Below, piece after piece: positions 1 to 9,548 of a stretch of 64,000 nt of DNA. The notes under the pieces are model-generated. The model did no database searches, was not told the origin of the DNA, and was given only the letters and a program-made list of their open reading frames with translations. Each line of letters begins with the position of its first letter. Positions within the stretch are counted from its first letter, which is position 1. The stretch is from Vibrio xiamenensis (GTDB taxonomy: Bacteria > Pseudomonadota > Gammaproteobacteria > Enterobacterales > Vibrionaceae), in the NCBI RefSeq assembly GCF_900100015.1, contig NZ_FNDD01000006.1:1-64000 (forward strand), in the 5' to 3' direction. The position numbers and the translations under genes were made by a program.

Positions 1-170
1 CAAAGAACCATATCACTAGGCAAGCGACGTCGACGTATAGTCGCTTTATCGGAAAGTGCTGCCGCTTTAGCAATCCACTCATCAGGAATATGCTCAGAGA
101 AGGTGGTTAGCTGAGCGACATCAATCGGACTTTCTTCAAGAAAGTCGGCAAAACAATTTTGGATAGACAT
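1..170 (-). mobile_element. IS4-type transposase, N-terminal part, cut by window edge
   Basis: The reverse strand reads from an ATG at 170 off the left edge and encodes about 56 residues beginning MSIQNCFADFLEES and continuing FSEHIPDEWIAKAAALS and IRRRRLPSDMVL. This matches my memory of the N-terminal domain of IS4-family DDE transposases common in Vibrio and Shewanella. The catalytic domain lies outside the window. Between the start codon and 287 there is a small inverted repeat, AGACCT at 181-186 and AGGTCT at 193-198, which could belong to the element's end. Neither the terminal repeat nor a target duplication can be defined from one end. The element would sit just downstream of the yeeX-like gene. 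Confidence 0.8.
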
Positions 171-287
171 AAAAAATCGAAGACCTATAAACAGGTCTCC
201 GATTGTCTCTTATCAGAAAGATCGGTCAACCGCTCCTTATCTGATCTACATTGCGCATGAAGCGGGCTTATATATCAAGCAGTGAGG

Positions 288-608
288 TTACTTCTTTTTG
301 CTTTGGATGTGCTGTTTTTCAGCTTCAGTTAGCTCACGAATACGGCGCGAAATATCACGGCGTTCTTTAGAAATCTCAGCGCTTTTAATGATGTGATCAT
401 CAACGCGGTCTTCGTAGTCGGCTTTCATGTTTTTGATGATTTCAACGATCTCGTCGTGAGTCATCTCAGGCTTGATGTAATCAAGTAGGTTTTCTAGAAG
501 GTCAACACGTTTGCGGTTATCACGAACCTTCTTTTCGTTATCAAGTAATTCTCGTTTTAGTTTATTTTTACGACGGGCATTTGCCACAATCTCGAATACA
601 CCACTCAT
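288..608 (-). CDS. yeeX: DUF496 (UPF0265, YeeX-like) protein
   Basis: This encodes a 106-residue, highly charged, helical protein. It closely resembles E. coli YeeX: RRKNKL near the N-terminus, [18 protein letters not shown], and [20 protein letters not shown] in the middle are shared family signatures. The family has no established biochemical function. The length is normal and there is no signal peptide or membrane segment. It is predicted to form a coiled coil, which is an inference from heptad-like charge spacing. It is transcribed towards the IS4 element, whose start codon is about 120 bases further on, so the element has inserted downstream and left the gene intact. No strong ribosome binding site is visible before the ATG. 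Confidence 0.88.
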   Translation of the reverse strand: MSGVFEIVANARRKNKLKRELLDNEKKVRDNRKRVDLLENLLDYIKPEMTHDEIVEIIKNMKADYEDRVDDHIIKSAEISKERRDISRRIRELTEAEKQHIQSKKK

Positions 609-742
609 AGTGTTTTTATCCTATTTTATAACGTTGACTAACTCGATTAAAACACAACATCCCACGGCTTTACAGTCTTAAAATCAATCATAACAAACTG
701 TTGACGCTTTTATCGCCACCCAGTTAAAGGGAAGTTGAGTCC

Positions 743-991
743 TTGACTAATATGGAGATAATATCCGATATACCAATCCAGTTTATTGATTTTGATATGC
801 AAAATTCCCACATCATCCTACCGCCCCCTGAACAAGAAACGGGTGACTTACGTAGCGCTAAATTGCGTAAGGCGTATCAGTCTGAACGTAAGATGCTGGA
901 AATTATTGAAGTAGAACTGAATCGCTCAAGAATTTATATGCTAGATATAGATGGCAACATTAAACGGGTTCCGCTTATCTCAGAGCATTAA
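743..991 (+). CDS. hypothetical 82-residue protein
   Basis: I do not recognise this gene. The likely start is a TTG at 743, because the purine-rich stretch AAAGGGAAG at 726-734 is well spaced for it. An ATG three codons later (752) is the alternative. The product has an N-terminal hydrophobic-acidic part, a basic middle (SAKLRKAYQSERK) and a C-terminal segment ending near VPLISEH. It has no cysteine pair, signal peptide or membrane segment. It lies divergent from yeeX and 83 bases before yceH, so it may share a transcript with yceH. Confidence 0.55.
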   Translation: MTNMEIISDIPIQFIDFDMQNSHIILPPPEQETGDLRSAKLRKAYQSERKMLEIIEVELNRSRIYMLDIDGNIKRVPLISEH

Positions 992-1074
992 CGCTTTAAT
1001 CAATGTGCAATGATTACGGCGCAGTAAGGCTTGTCGCGTATTACGCTTAGACAGGACCCAAAGAGGACATACTT

Positions 1075-1728
1075 ATGAATATTGAATTATCGCCTATTGA
1101 GGCACGCGTTATTGGCTGCCTTTTAGAAAAAGAAGTCACCACGCCTGATTATTATCCACTAACACTCAATAGCTTAACCTCAGCGTGCAACCAAAAAAGT
1201 AATCGCGATCCTGTCACTGATTATTCCGAGGGACAAATTCAAGATGCGATTGATGGACTGATTTCTCGTCATTTGGTCAGCGATGAAAGCGGTTTTAATA
1301 GCCGTGCTAGCAAGTATCAGCACCGCTTTTGTAACACCGAATTTGGCGATCTTAAATTGAGTGCCCAGGAGAAGGCCATCGTATGTGTATTGCTTTTGCG
1401 CGGAGCCCAAACGCCAGGAGAAATACGTACCCGCACCAACCGCTTGGCAGAATTTAGCGACGTTAAACAGGTCGAATCGGTTTTGGAAGCATTGGCCAGT
1501 CGAGAAGGCGGCGCATTGACGGTTAAATTACCTCGAGAGCCAGGTAAGCGAGAGTCTCGCTACCAACATCTATTCAGTGGTGAGGTTGATGTTGAAGCGA
1601 TGGCCGCTGCAATGCCAACTCAGCGTTCGACGAGTGATGAACGAGTCGATGCTCTAGAGCTTGAAGTTGCGCAATTAAAACAGCAGTTAGCCCAATTGAC
1701 GGAACGCGTGGAATCACTGCTGTCATGA
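1075..1728 (+). CDS. yceH: YceH family protein (UPF0502, DUF480)
   Basis: This 217-residue protein has the family opening [20 protein letters not shown] and the conserved [20 protein letters not shown] and RDPVTDYSE region. Two tandem winged-helix domains fill about residues 1-165, and the last 30 residues form a coiled coil rich in Leu, Gln and Glu. The family's role is not established, although the fold suggests nucleic-acid binding. A ribosome binding site AAAGAGGAC lies just before the ATG. The stop overlaps the start of the next gene by four bases (ATGA), so the two are probably translated together. Confidence 0.93.
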   Translation: MNIELSPIEARVIGCLLEKEVTTPDYYPLTLNSLTSACNQKSNRDPVTDYSEGQIQDAIDGLISRHLVSDESGFNSRASKYQHRFCNTEFGDLKLSAQEKAIVCVLLLRGAQTPGEIRTRTNRLAEFSDVKQVESVLEALASREGGALTVKLPREPGKRESRYQHLFSGEVDVEAMAAAMPTQRSTSDERVDALELEVAQLKQQLAQLTERVESLLS

Positions 1729-2030
1729 CCGATACGGCGCCTAAATCTGAGTGGTTTGTTTATTTGGTACGCACCAAATACGATGCCTTATATTGTGGCA
1801 TCACCACGGATGTCGAGCGCCGTTTTCAACAACATCAAAATGGTACTGGCGCGAAAGCGTTAAGAGGGCGAGGTCCTCTGACGCTCGCGTGGTCACAACC
1901 CGTTGTCGGCGGGCGAAGTTTTGCTTCAAAGTTAGAGCATAAACTTAAGAAATTGCCAAAAAAAACCAAAGAAAGACTGATTAGCGAACAACTGGATTGG
2001 CAAGATGTGATTTGTGTAAAAGAAGGCTAG
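1725..2030 (+). CDS. GIY-YIG nuclease superfamily protein (UPF0213, YhbQ-like)
   Basis: This is a 101-residue single-domain GIY-YIG protein. The motif appears as WFVYLVRT followed by ALYCGIT, then the catalytic-type Arg in [10 protein letters not shown] and the family segment [13 protein letters not shown]. Length and motifs fit the UPF0213/YhbQ group. Its E. coli relative has been linked to structure-specific nuclease activity, but a cellular role here is not certain. It overlaps the end of yceH by four bases, which points to translational coupling. A second frame inside the gene gives a 63-residue ORF that is only a shadow. Confidence 0.9.
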   Translation: MTDTAPKSEWFVYLVRTKYDALYCGITTDVERRFQQHQNGTGAKALRGRGPLTLAWSQPVVGGRSFASKLEHKLKKLPKKTKERLISEQLDWQDVICVKEG

Positions 2031-2099
2031 TTCTTTTGTGTTAGTTATTGAAATCTGTATTAACCTTTTTTGAGTAATACAACATAGGTCTATTCAGAT

Positions 2100-3245
2100 A
2101 TGAAAAAACTAACAACAATATCTATTGCAGTGGCAGTGTCGTTATCTAGTGCATCGGTCTTTTCGGCAACAACCGTAGCTGATGCTCGTGGTAACGGTAT
2201 GGGGAATACCGGCGTTACAACCGCGGACTACCTTTTAGCTCCATTTTATAACCCCGCGTTAACCGCCGTTTCTCGTGATAATGATGACTTCGGTCTATTG
2301 CTTCCCGCAATAGGCGCAAGCGTTCGTGATAGCGATGACACGTTAACCACATTGGACGATCTGCAAAGTGATATCGAATCGTTTGAAGATTCGCCAACCA
2401 CAGCGGCTGCGGAAGATCTTAACGATTACTTGAATGAACTCGAAGATGATGCGGCGCTTAATGCGACAGTGGGTGTCGGTGCCGCGATAGCGATTCCTGC
2501 ACGTATGGTGTCGGTCAATATGTTTGCTCGTGGCTATGCTGAAATTATTGCGATCCCAATGATAGCGGCAGATGCAGGAACGAACCCGTCAGATGTTCAA
2601 ACCCGTTACGAAAATTCATCAGTGCGCACCATTGCTTTTGGCTACGGTGAATTCGGCGTTGCACTCGCCAAACAATTTGCTATCGCAGGGCAGCAATTTG
2701 CCTTTGGTGTGTCACCGAAATACCAACAATTGAAAACCTACAAACAAGACATCACAGTTCAAGATTTTGATATCGAGGATTTTGACCAAAGTGAAACCTC
2801 GAAATCTGCATTTAACATGGATTTGGGCGCGGTGTGGTTGATTGATGATTTCCGTGTAGGTTTAGCGGCAAAAGATCTGTTTTCTCAATCTATCGACACC
2901 ATCGACAGCGGCAATAAATACAAGCTAGATACCCAAGTGACCGTATCTGGCGCGTATGTCACCGAATTCTTCACCGCGACGCTTGATTGGGACCTAACCA
3001 AACAAACCCGCTTCTCTGGTGTTGACGACGATACTCAATTTGTCCGCGTCGGTATCGAGGGCAACGCTTGGGGCTGGGCTCAACTTCGCGCTGGCTACCA
3101 AATTGATACCCAGGATACCTTAGATAACACCATCACAGCCGGTATTGGTATCAGCCCAGCCGATGTAGTAAGCCTTGACGTATCAGGCTCTTATGCTGGT
3201 GAGAACGAGTTGGGCGTTTCTGGGAACCTAGCCTTTACTTTCTAA
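2100..3245 (+). CDS. TraF-like (TraF_2) outer-membrane protein, VxrD paralogue
   Basis: This 381-residue protein has a signal peptide (MKKLTTISIAVAVSLSSASVFS, probable cleavage near residue 23). The mature start, ADARGNGMGNTGVTTADYL, and the LLAPFYNPALTAV motif are typical of the family named conjugal transfer protein TraF_2. The C-terminal half has alternating beta-strand patterns ending in LAFTF, with a terminal Phe typical of outer-membrane barrels. No conjugation genes are near, so the family name should not be read as function. A paralogue with the same opening, ARGDAMGGVGVVSAN and APFYNPALTAI, lies at 48261-49466 in the vxr operon. It stands alone between the GIY-YIG gene and luxP. Confidence 0.8.
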   Translation: MKKLTTISIAVAVSLSSASVFSATTVADARGNGMGNTGVTTADYLLAPFYNPALTAVSRDNDDFGLLLPAIGASVRDSDDTLTTLDDLQSDIESFEDSPTTAAAEDLNDYLNELEDDAALNATVGVGAAIAIPARMVSVNMFARGYAEIIAIPMIAADAGTNPSDVQTRYENSSVRTIAFGYGEFGVALAKQFAIAGQQFAFGVSPKYQQLKTYKQDITVQDFDIEDFDQSETSKSAFNMDLGAVWLIDDFRVGLAAKDLFSQSIDTIDSGNKYKLDTQVTVSGAYVTEFFTATLDWDLTKQTRFSGVDDDTQFVRVGIEGNAWGWAQLRAGYQIDTQDTLDNTITAGIGISPADVVSLDVSGSYAGENELGVSGNLAFTF

Positions 3246-3255
3246 TCTCGCGCTT

Positions 3256-3314
3256 TAGGTTGAGCATGAATGCATTCACTTCGATTGGTCGATGATGAAT
3301 TTATGCTCAACCTA
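3256..3314. repeat. Long-armed inverted repeat after the TraF-like gene
   Basis: TAGGTTGAGCAT at 3256-3267 is exactly complementary to ATGCTCAACCTA at 3303-3314, giving a 12-base stem around a 35-base loop. The loop itself holds a small GAATGCATTC palindrome. There is no following T-run, so it is a poor intrinsic terminator as it stands. It could be a transcript end structure, or a site protecting the 3' end. Confidence 0.5.
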
Positions 3315-3390
3315 CTAAATAAAAAGAAATTTTCCTTTTATCGTACTTCCTACCAAGCCATACTACGCTTAATAAATTAGGTCAACTTAA

Positions 3391-4497
<1,107 letters not shown>

Positions 4498-4502
4498 TAA
4501 AA

Positions 4503-7082
4503 ATGGCTTCCACTCAGCGCAAATATAGTCGGCGACGTCTCGCGTCCCTTATCACTCGTTCTATATTTATCACCATCAGTATTCTGACGGTGATTGTGCT
4601 GTTGCAAAATTATCAAGTTAACCAGCAGGTTGTCGCTCAAGAAGCGGCGCGCTCTAAACTGCAAACTTCAAGCTTAGTGCAGCAAATTTTTAACTATCGT
4701 CTTCAGTCTTTAGAAATTCAGCAAGACAGCTATAGCCGCAATAACTCCCTCACCAGTGCGGTCAAATCGACCGAACACAACAAAATTGATGGCTTTTTTA
4801 ATGGCGTCGACCAGGTTAGTCCTGCTGTCACTCCGGATTTTCGTTTTATTATTGACAACGACAAGCTTCTTTGGGATGACGCAAATTCACAATTTTACGG
4901 TATTGATAAGCAAGAGTTAGTCTCAATCAGCCACCACATGTCGATGGGGACCAGCTGGCATTTGGAAGAAGTCGAGTCTCTTATGGGGGGGCGCTATTTA
5001 CTGTTGCGCCGGACGCCTATCATTGATCTTGATAGTGGCCAAGTCCTTGGTTATATCCACATCGGTATTGTACTTAACAGTAACTTTTCGCTGGTCAGTT
5101 CCCTGCTCAAAGGCAGTAATGTCGACCATATTTTGCTCGCGGCGAAGTCGCACATCATTGCAGCCAGCACCAAAAATGATGATTTTCGTCATCTTAAGTG
5201 GCTTGATGAGTACGCATCGGTATTAAAAAACCACGAATATATGGTGTCCAAAACCGATTTGACCATCAATGGCATCTCGACATATTTGTCGGTCTACACC
5301 ATTCAAAACAACGCCCATATTGTCACTATGATGCGCAGTCACTACATGTGGGTGATCATCGCGTTGGTATGCATTTTAATCATTGCGTTGTTTAGCCGTC
5401 ATTGGCTCGGTCAGCGTGTCTCCAAAGAGCTACTGCGCTTGACGAATTACACCACGGTGGCGGCTCAGAAACAAAAAAATAGTGAATTTTGTGGCTCTTC
5501 AATTGAAGAGTTTCACCAGATTGGCGAATCATTTCAGCTCGCATTTCAACGTTTGAAGGAGCAGGAAAAACTCTTCGTCGACTTATTTAACTATTCACTT
5601 TCACCGATCACGCTTTGGGATAATAAAGGCAAGCTGATTGAGATGAACCCGGCCGCAGAACGAAGTTTCAAAACCGGCAATCTAGATGATAACGGTTTTA
5701 GTGTGTTAGTCGAAAAGCTGATACCGCAGATTCATATGTGCGCACATGGCGCAACCATTACAGGGGTGACGATTCCTATTGGTGAAACCACTTACCGCTG
5801 GAACCTATCGCCGATTGTCATTGATAACGAGATCCGCAATATCATCGCTCAAGGGCAAGATGTGACGAGCTTTGTCGAAGCGCAGCGTCAAAGTGCGTTG
5901 GCGCGCGAGGAGGCTGAAGAGTCAGCGCGAGTTAGGGCTGACTTCCTGGCCAAAATGAGTCATGAGCTGCGCACGCCGCTAAATGGAATTCTCGGAATCT
6001 CGCAATTATTGCGCGATCAAATTGAAGATCAAACCAAACTCGAGCATTTGGATATTTTATGCCATAGCGGCGAGCACTTGCTGGCGGTACTTAACGATAT
6101 TCTCGACTTTTCTAAGATTGAACAAGGCAAATTTCAAATTCAATGTTCCGATTTCAACCTCAGTGAATTGGTCACCACGGTCGATAAAATTTATCGTCCG
6201 CTTTGCGATGACAAGCAGGTGGAATTGGACGTTCGTAGCAGTTTGCCCGAACCGTTCATTGTCTCTAGCGATCAAGTTCGAATTAACCAAATCTTGTTTA
6301 ACCTAGTCAGTAATGCGGTCAAATTTACCAGCCAAGGAAAAGTCAGCGTGTTTATTGAATGCCAAGAAGACGCGGAAAAAGCAAATTTTGGCATGTTGCG
6401 GGTGTTGGTTAAGGATAGCGGCATCGGTATTGATTATGCGCGCCAAGAAACCATTTTCGAACCTTTTGTGCAAGCTGAAGCAACCACGACACGCGAATAT
6501 GGTGGCAGTGGATTAGGACTGGCGATTGTAAAAAGTTTGGTGGATTTGCTTAATGGAACCATCACATTAACCAGTCGCCCTAAGCATGGCGCGACTTTTG
6601 AAGTTCAGTTGCCAATTGAACTCAAGCCTGGTGCAAAAGACGCCGGTTCATTTAAGTTGGTGAGTGAACCGGCGCTGCTGTTTGACCGAGCTCTACAAGT
6701 TCTGCTGGTGGAAGATAACCACACCAATGCTTTCATTGCCAAGGCGTTTTGTGAGAAATATGGAATGACAGTGCACTGGGTGCAAGATGGTTACAATGCC
6801 ATTGATTATTTAAAACGCGATGAAAATATTGACCTGATTTTGATGGACAACCAATTACCGCAATTGGGGGGGATTGAAACCACCAAGATTATCCGCGACG
6901 ATCTCGGGTTAAAGATTCCTATCTATGCGTGTACCGCTGATGGTATGCAAGATACCAAACGCGCGTTTTTAGCAGTTGGAGCAGATTATGTGTTGGTCAA
7001 GCCCATTAAAGAGGTAGCGTTGAATCAGGCGTTTGTTCACTATAAGCAAACTTTTATGCAAGAGTCTAAAGTCCGTCACTGA
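4503..7082 (+). CDS. luxQ: AI-2 hybrid sensor kinase/phosphatase LuxQ
   Basis: LuxQ is the inner-membrane hybrid kinase that reads LuxP occupancy and passes phosphate towards LuxU and LuxO, neither of which is in this window. The 859 residues show a membrane segment at about 17-37, a periplasmic sensor region to about 275, and a second membrane segment near 277-296. After these come a linker and PAS region (about 350-460) and a histidine kinase with the H-box FLAKMSHELRTPLNGIL, where the phosphoacceptor is His487. The ATPase domain contains DSGIGID and GGSGLGLAI. The C-terminal receiver has the phosphoacceptor Asp782 in LILMDNQLP. Its 3' end overlaps the convergent PilZ gene by 17 bases. No strong ribosome binding site precedes the ATG, so coupling to luxP is likely. 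Confidence 0.97.
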   Translation: MASTQRKYSRRRLASLITRSIFITISILTVIVLLQNYQVNQQVVAQEAARSKLQTSSLVQQIFNYRLQSLEIQQDSYSRNNSLTSAVKSTEHNKIDGFFNGVDQVSPAVTPDFRFIIDNDKLLWDDANSQFYGIDKQELVSISHHMSMGTSWHLEEVESLMGGRYLLLRRTPIIDLDSGQVLGYIHIGIVLNSNFSLVSSLLKGSNVDHILLAAKSHIIAASTKNDDFRHLKWLDEYASVLKNHEYMVSKTDLTINGISTYLSVYTIQNNAHIVTMMRSHYMWVIIALVCILIIALFSRHWLGQRVSKELLRLTNYTTVAAQKQKNSEFCGSSIEEFHQIGESFQLAFQRLKEQEKLFVDLFNYSLSPITLWDNKGKLIEMNPAAERSFKTGNLDDNGFSVLVEKLIPQIHMCAHGATITGVTIPIGETTYRWNLSPIVIDNEIRNIIAQGQDVTSFVEAQRQSALAREEAEESARVRADFLAKMSHELRTPLNGILGISQLLRDQIEDQTKLEHLDILCHSGEHLLAVLNDILDFSKIEQGKFQIQCSDFNLSELVTTVDKIYRPLCDDKQVELDVRSSLPEPFIVSSDQVRINQILFNLVSNAVKFTSQGKVSVFIECQEDAEKANFGMLRVLVKDSGIGIDYARQETIFEPFVQAEATTTREYGGSGLGLAIVKSLVDLLNGTITLTSRPKHGATFEVQLPIELKPGAKDAGSFKLVSEPALLFDRALQVLLVEDNHTNAFIAKAFCEKYGMTVHWVQDGYNAIDYLKRDENIDLILMDNQLPQLGGIETTKIIRDDLGLKIPIYACTADGMQDTKRAFLAVGADYVLVKPIKEVALNQAFVHYKQTFMQESKVRH

Positions 7083-7725
7083 CAAAATGCAGCATCAATA
7101 ATTGCGCTTTGAGTTGTCCTTCAATGGCAAGCGTTCGGTCAAATTTCACGCCAATTTTGTGCCCAGTCGGGCGTTTCTCGATCGCCACAATTCGATAGAC
7201 AAGATTGTCAGGTATCAGCGTAGAGAGGGCGCAGCTCACGTCGACCCTGCTGTTGTTTTTAAGCCGATTCTCTCCTTTAACGAATAGTGCGCAGCCACTG
7301 GCCGAAAAATCCACCATCGTCGCTGCGTAGCTCACCGTATCAACTTTGATTTCCGCATCCAGATACATGGTAATCCTTTCATGGGAGCGAAGCGGCTTAG
7401 AAACATAGTGTTTTGGATAACGTAGGAACAGCAAATCGGTAGGTTGATTAAGAAGGGTGAGCACGGAGGTTTTGAACGCAACGATGTCGCCGAGTTTACG
7501 GTCACTAAGCCCGTGGATTATAGTTGTTACGTTAGTCATGTTGCGCATCGTCAGTTGCTGTTGCAAATGGGCGCTTAGCTCAACGATGACATAATTGTCG
7601 GCTTTTAAACCAATGAGGATAGCGTGACCACTGAGGTCATCCTCAGTACCCCATTCAAATTTCACCGACAATCGCATACCCGGTTTTAAAACGTTAGTGA
7701 GGCTCAGTTTTACCGATTGGACCAT
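7066..7725 (-). CDS. PilZ-domain c-di-GMP receptor (PlzE-like)
   Basis: This 219-residue protein has an N-terminal YcgR-N-like barrel (about 1-105) followed by a PilZ domain. The c-di-GMP binding motif is complete: RSHER (RxxxR) in the linker and DFSASG (DxSxxG) about 30 residues on. It therefore probably binds the second messenger. In V. cholerae a PilZ protein named PlzE is encoded beside luxQ in the same arrangement, so orthology is likely by synteny. The gene converges on luxQ and its last 17 bases overlap the luxQ 3' end. No signal peptide or membrane segment is seen. The ribosome binding site is weak. Confidence 0.88.
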   Translation of the reverse strand: MVQSVKLSLTNVLKPGMRLSVKFEWGTEDDLSGHAILIGLKADNYVIVELSAHLQQQLTMRNMTNVTTIIHGLSDRKLGDIVAFKTSVLTLLNQPTDLLFLRYPKHYVSKPLRSHERITMYLDAEIKVDTVSYAATMVDFSASGCALFVKGENRLKNNSRVDVSCALSTLIPDNLVYRIVAIEKRPTGHKIGVKFDRTLAIEGQLKAQLLMLHFVSDGL

Positions 7726-7818
7726 GCTTTAGCTCATGTAAAAACACACATTTTGAGCTTAGTTTAATTGTAAAGGAGCGCAGTTGGCTCCTTTACACGG
7801 TGTGATAATGCGCAAAAT

Positions 7819-9378
7819 TTACGCGTATTTTCGCTCATTGTGATGATCTTGAGTGGGTGGATAATGCTCGTCTAGGTAGCGCTGAATATTGTGTTCGAGC
7901 TGCTCATCGTCAACCAGCAGATTGAGCTTAGTTCGTCGATACAGAATGTCTCTCGCCGTCAGAGCAAATTCCGTCTTCGCCAGAAAGTCGACTTCAACTT
8001 GATATACACCGGGTGCAAACTCACGCCCTAAATCCTTGTGAGTTACAACGTTGGCAAGCATAGCGGTCATCTGTGTGCCATAGGTGTGAATCCAACGCTT
8101 AATGGTATTGGTGTCCACTTCGGGCATTTTATGGCGATAGGTTTCCTCAAGTGCTCGCGCATCAAATTCTTCTCCACCGGGCAGCGGAGCACCATCAGTC
8201 CATGACGTTTTCATGGCTGGAAAGAAAGGTTTTAAGTGTTCCATCGCCGCTTCAGCAAGCTTGCGATAGGTGGTGAGTTTGCCACCAAATACCGACAGTA
8301 AAGGCGCTTCGTCAAGCTCGGATTGCAAGGCTAAGGTGTAATCTCTCGTAATGGCTTGGGGCGAGTCCGACTCATCGTCACACAAAGGACGAACGCCACT
8401 AAAGCTCGAAATAATATCTTGTTGAGTAAGCTGTTTTACGAAGTGATTGTTTATCACATCCAGCAAATATTGCGTCTCTTGGGCATTTATCTCCACTTGT
8501 CGCGGATCGCCATGGTATTCGAGATCTGTGGTACCGATCATGGTGAATTTATCGAGATAGGGTATCGCGAACACAATACGTTTATCTTCGTTTTGCAAAA
8601 TGTACGCTTGAGGCTCGTCGTGCAGTTTATTGACAATAATATGGGAGCCTTTTATCAGACGAATACCATAGGGGGAGTTGGTCTGAATTGAATCTTTGAT
8701 AAAGGATTTAACCCAAGGCCCGGTTGCATTGACTAACGCTTTACAACGTCGCTCAAAGCGGGTGTTACTGCGATGATCAATCAGGTTAACTTGCCAGTGA
8801 TTGCCGACGCGACGTGCCGATTCAACCTCGCAATAATTTGATACTTCCGCACCCAGTTTTTGCGCTTGTAGGATGTTGAGTATCACCAATCTAGCATCGT
8901 CAACCCAGCAATCAGAATACTCGAACCCGATTTTAAGTTCCGGTTTGGTGACAACGCCAGCATTAAGCGCGACTTTTTTACTGGCAGGGAGTGACGTACG
9001 TTTACCTAAATGGTCATACAGAAACATCCCAATTCGAATCATCCAAGCCGGTCTTAAATAGGGTTGATGTGGTAGTCGAAACCGCATAGGAAACGCGATG
9101 TGCGGAGCTTTCGCCAGCAGAATTTCACGCTCTGCAAGCGCTTCGCTCACTAAACGGAATTCATAATGTTCAAGATAGCGAAGTCCACCGTGAATTAATT
9201 TTGAACTGGCAGAGGAGGTTGCGCTGGCAAAATCCTGAGCCTCATATAAGCCGACGGAGAGTCCGCGACCCACTGCGTCAGCAGCGATGCCTGCGCCGTT
9301 GATGCCACCACCTACAACGATGAGGTCTAACAGTGCATCCTGATCTTGGTGCAGATAATTACTAGAATTGACGTTCAT
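7819..9378 (-). CDS. glpD: Aerobic glycerol-3-phosphate dehydrogenase GlpD
   Basis: GlpD oxidises sn-glycerol 3-phosphate to dihydroxyacetone phosphate and passes electrons to quinone at the inner membrane. The 519-residue length is close to E. coli GlpD (501). The FAD dinucleotide fold LIVVGGGINGAGIAADAVGRG begins near residue 19, and SSKLIHGGLRYLEHYEF and GVRPLCDD are family signatures. An AAAGGAACAA site fits the ATG at 9378. Upstream lie two sequences matching the GlpR half-operator (9390-9399 and 9450-9459). No glpF, glpK or glpR is in the window, so it appears as a single gene here. Confidence 0.97.
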   Translation of the reverse strand: MNVNSSNYLHQDQDALLDLIVVGGGINGAGIAADAVGRGLSVGLYEAQDFASATSSASSKLIHGGLRYLEHYEFRLVSEALAEREILLAKAPHIAFPMRFRLPHQPYLRPAWMIRIGMFLYDHLGKRTSLPASKKVALNAGVVTKPELKIGFEYSDCWVDDARLVILNILQAQKLGAEVSNYCEVESARRVGNHWQVNLIDHRSNTRFERRCKALVNATGPWVKSFIKDSIQTNSPYGIRLIKGSHIIVNKLHDEPQAYILQNEDKRIVFAIPYLDKFTMIGTTDLEYHGDPRQVEINAQETQYLLDVINNHFVKQLTQQDIISSFSGVRPLCDDESDSPQAITRDYTLALQSELDEAPLLSVFGGKLTTYRKLAEAAMEHLKPFFPAMKTSWTDGAPLPGGEEFDARALEETYRHKMPEVDTNTIKRWIHTYGTQMTAMLANVVTHKDLGREFAPGVYQVEVDFLAKTEFALTARDILYRRTKLNLLVDDEQLEHNIQRYLDEHYPPTQDHHNERKYA

Positions 9379-9389
9379 GTTTGTTCCTT

Positions 9390-9459
9390 TATGCTCGTTC
9401 GCGCTTTATGTTGTATATGTAATCAAAATATAGCGCTAAATGTTATATTTATGTTCGTT
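9390..9459. promoter_or_regulatory. Two putative GlpR half-operators upstream of glpD
   Basis: TATGCTCGTT at 9390-9399 and TATGTTCGTT at 9450-9459 both fit the published GlpR half-site consensus WATKYTCGWW and start exactly 60 bases apart. The first is immediately upstream of the glpD ribosome binding site. They suggest repression of glpD by GlpR with glycerol 3-phosphate as inducer. Binding is inferred from the consensus only. Confidence 0.6.
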
Positions 9460-9500
9460 ATTTTTGAGCTTGATCAGAAATAAAACTGCAGACAAACAAA

Positions 9501-9531
9501 AAAGCTCACGTATGGGACGTGAGCTTTTTGA
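9501..9531 (-). terminator. Intrinsic terminator after hmgA
   Basis: AAAGCTCACGT (9501-9511) pairs with ACGTGAGCTTT (9517-9527) around a five-base loop. On the minus strand the stem is followed by a T-rich tail, about 20 bases past the hmgA stop. The plus strand also carries a T5 run. Confidence 0.85.
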
Positions 9532-9548
9532 TACAAGAGAATAATGTA

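Noticed and set aside
181-198. AGACCT/AGGTCT inverted pair as the IS4 element's terminal repeat
   Set aside because: Too short, and the other end of the element lies outside the window, so it cannot be confirmed.
2100-3245. Conjugation function from the name TraF
   Set aside because: No other transfer genes in the window; protein looks like a plain outer-membrane barrel and its paralogue sits in a two-component operon.
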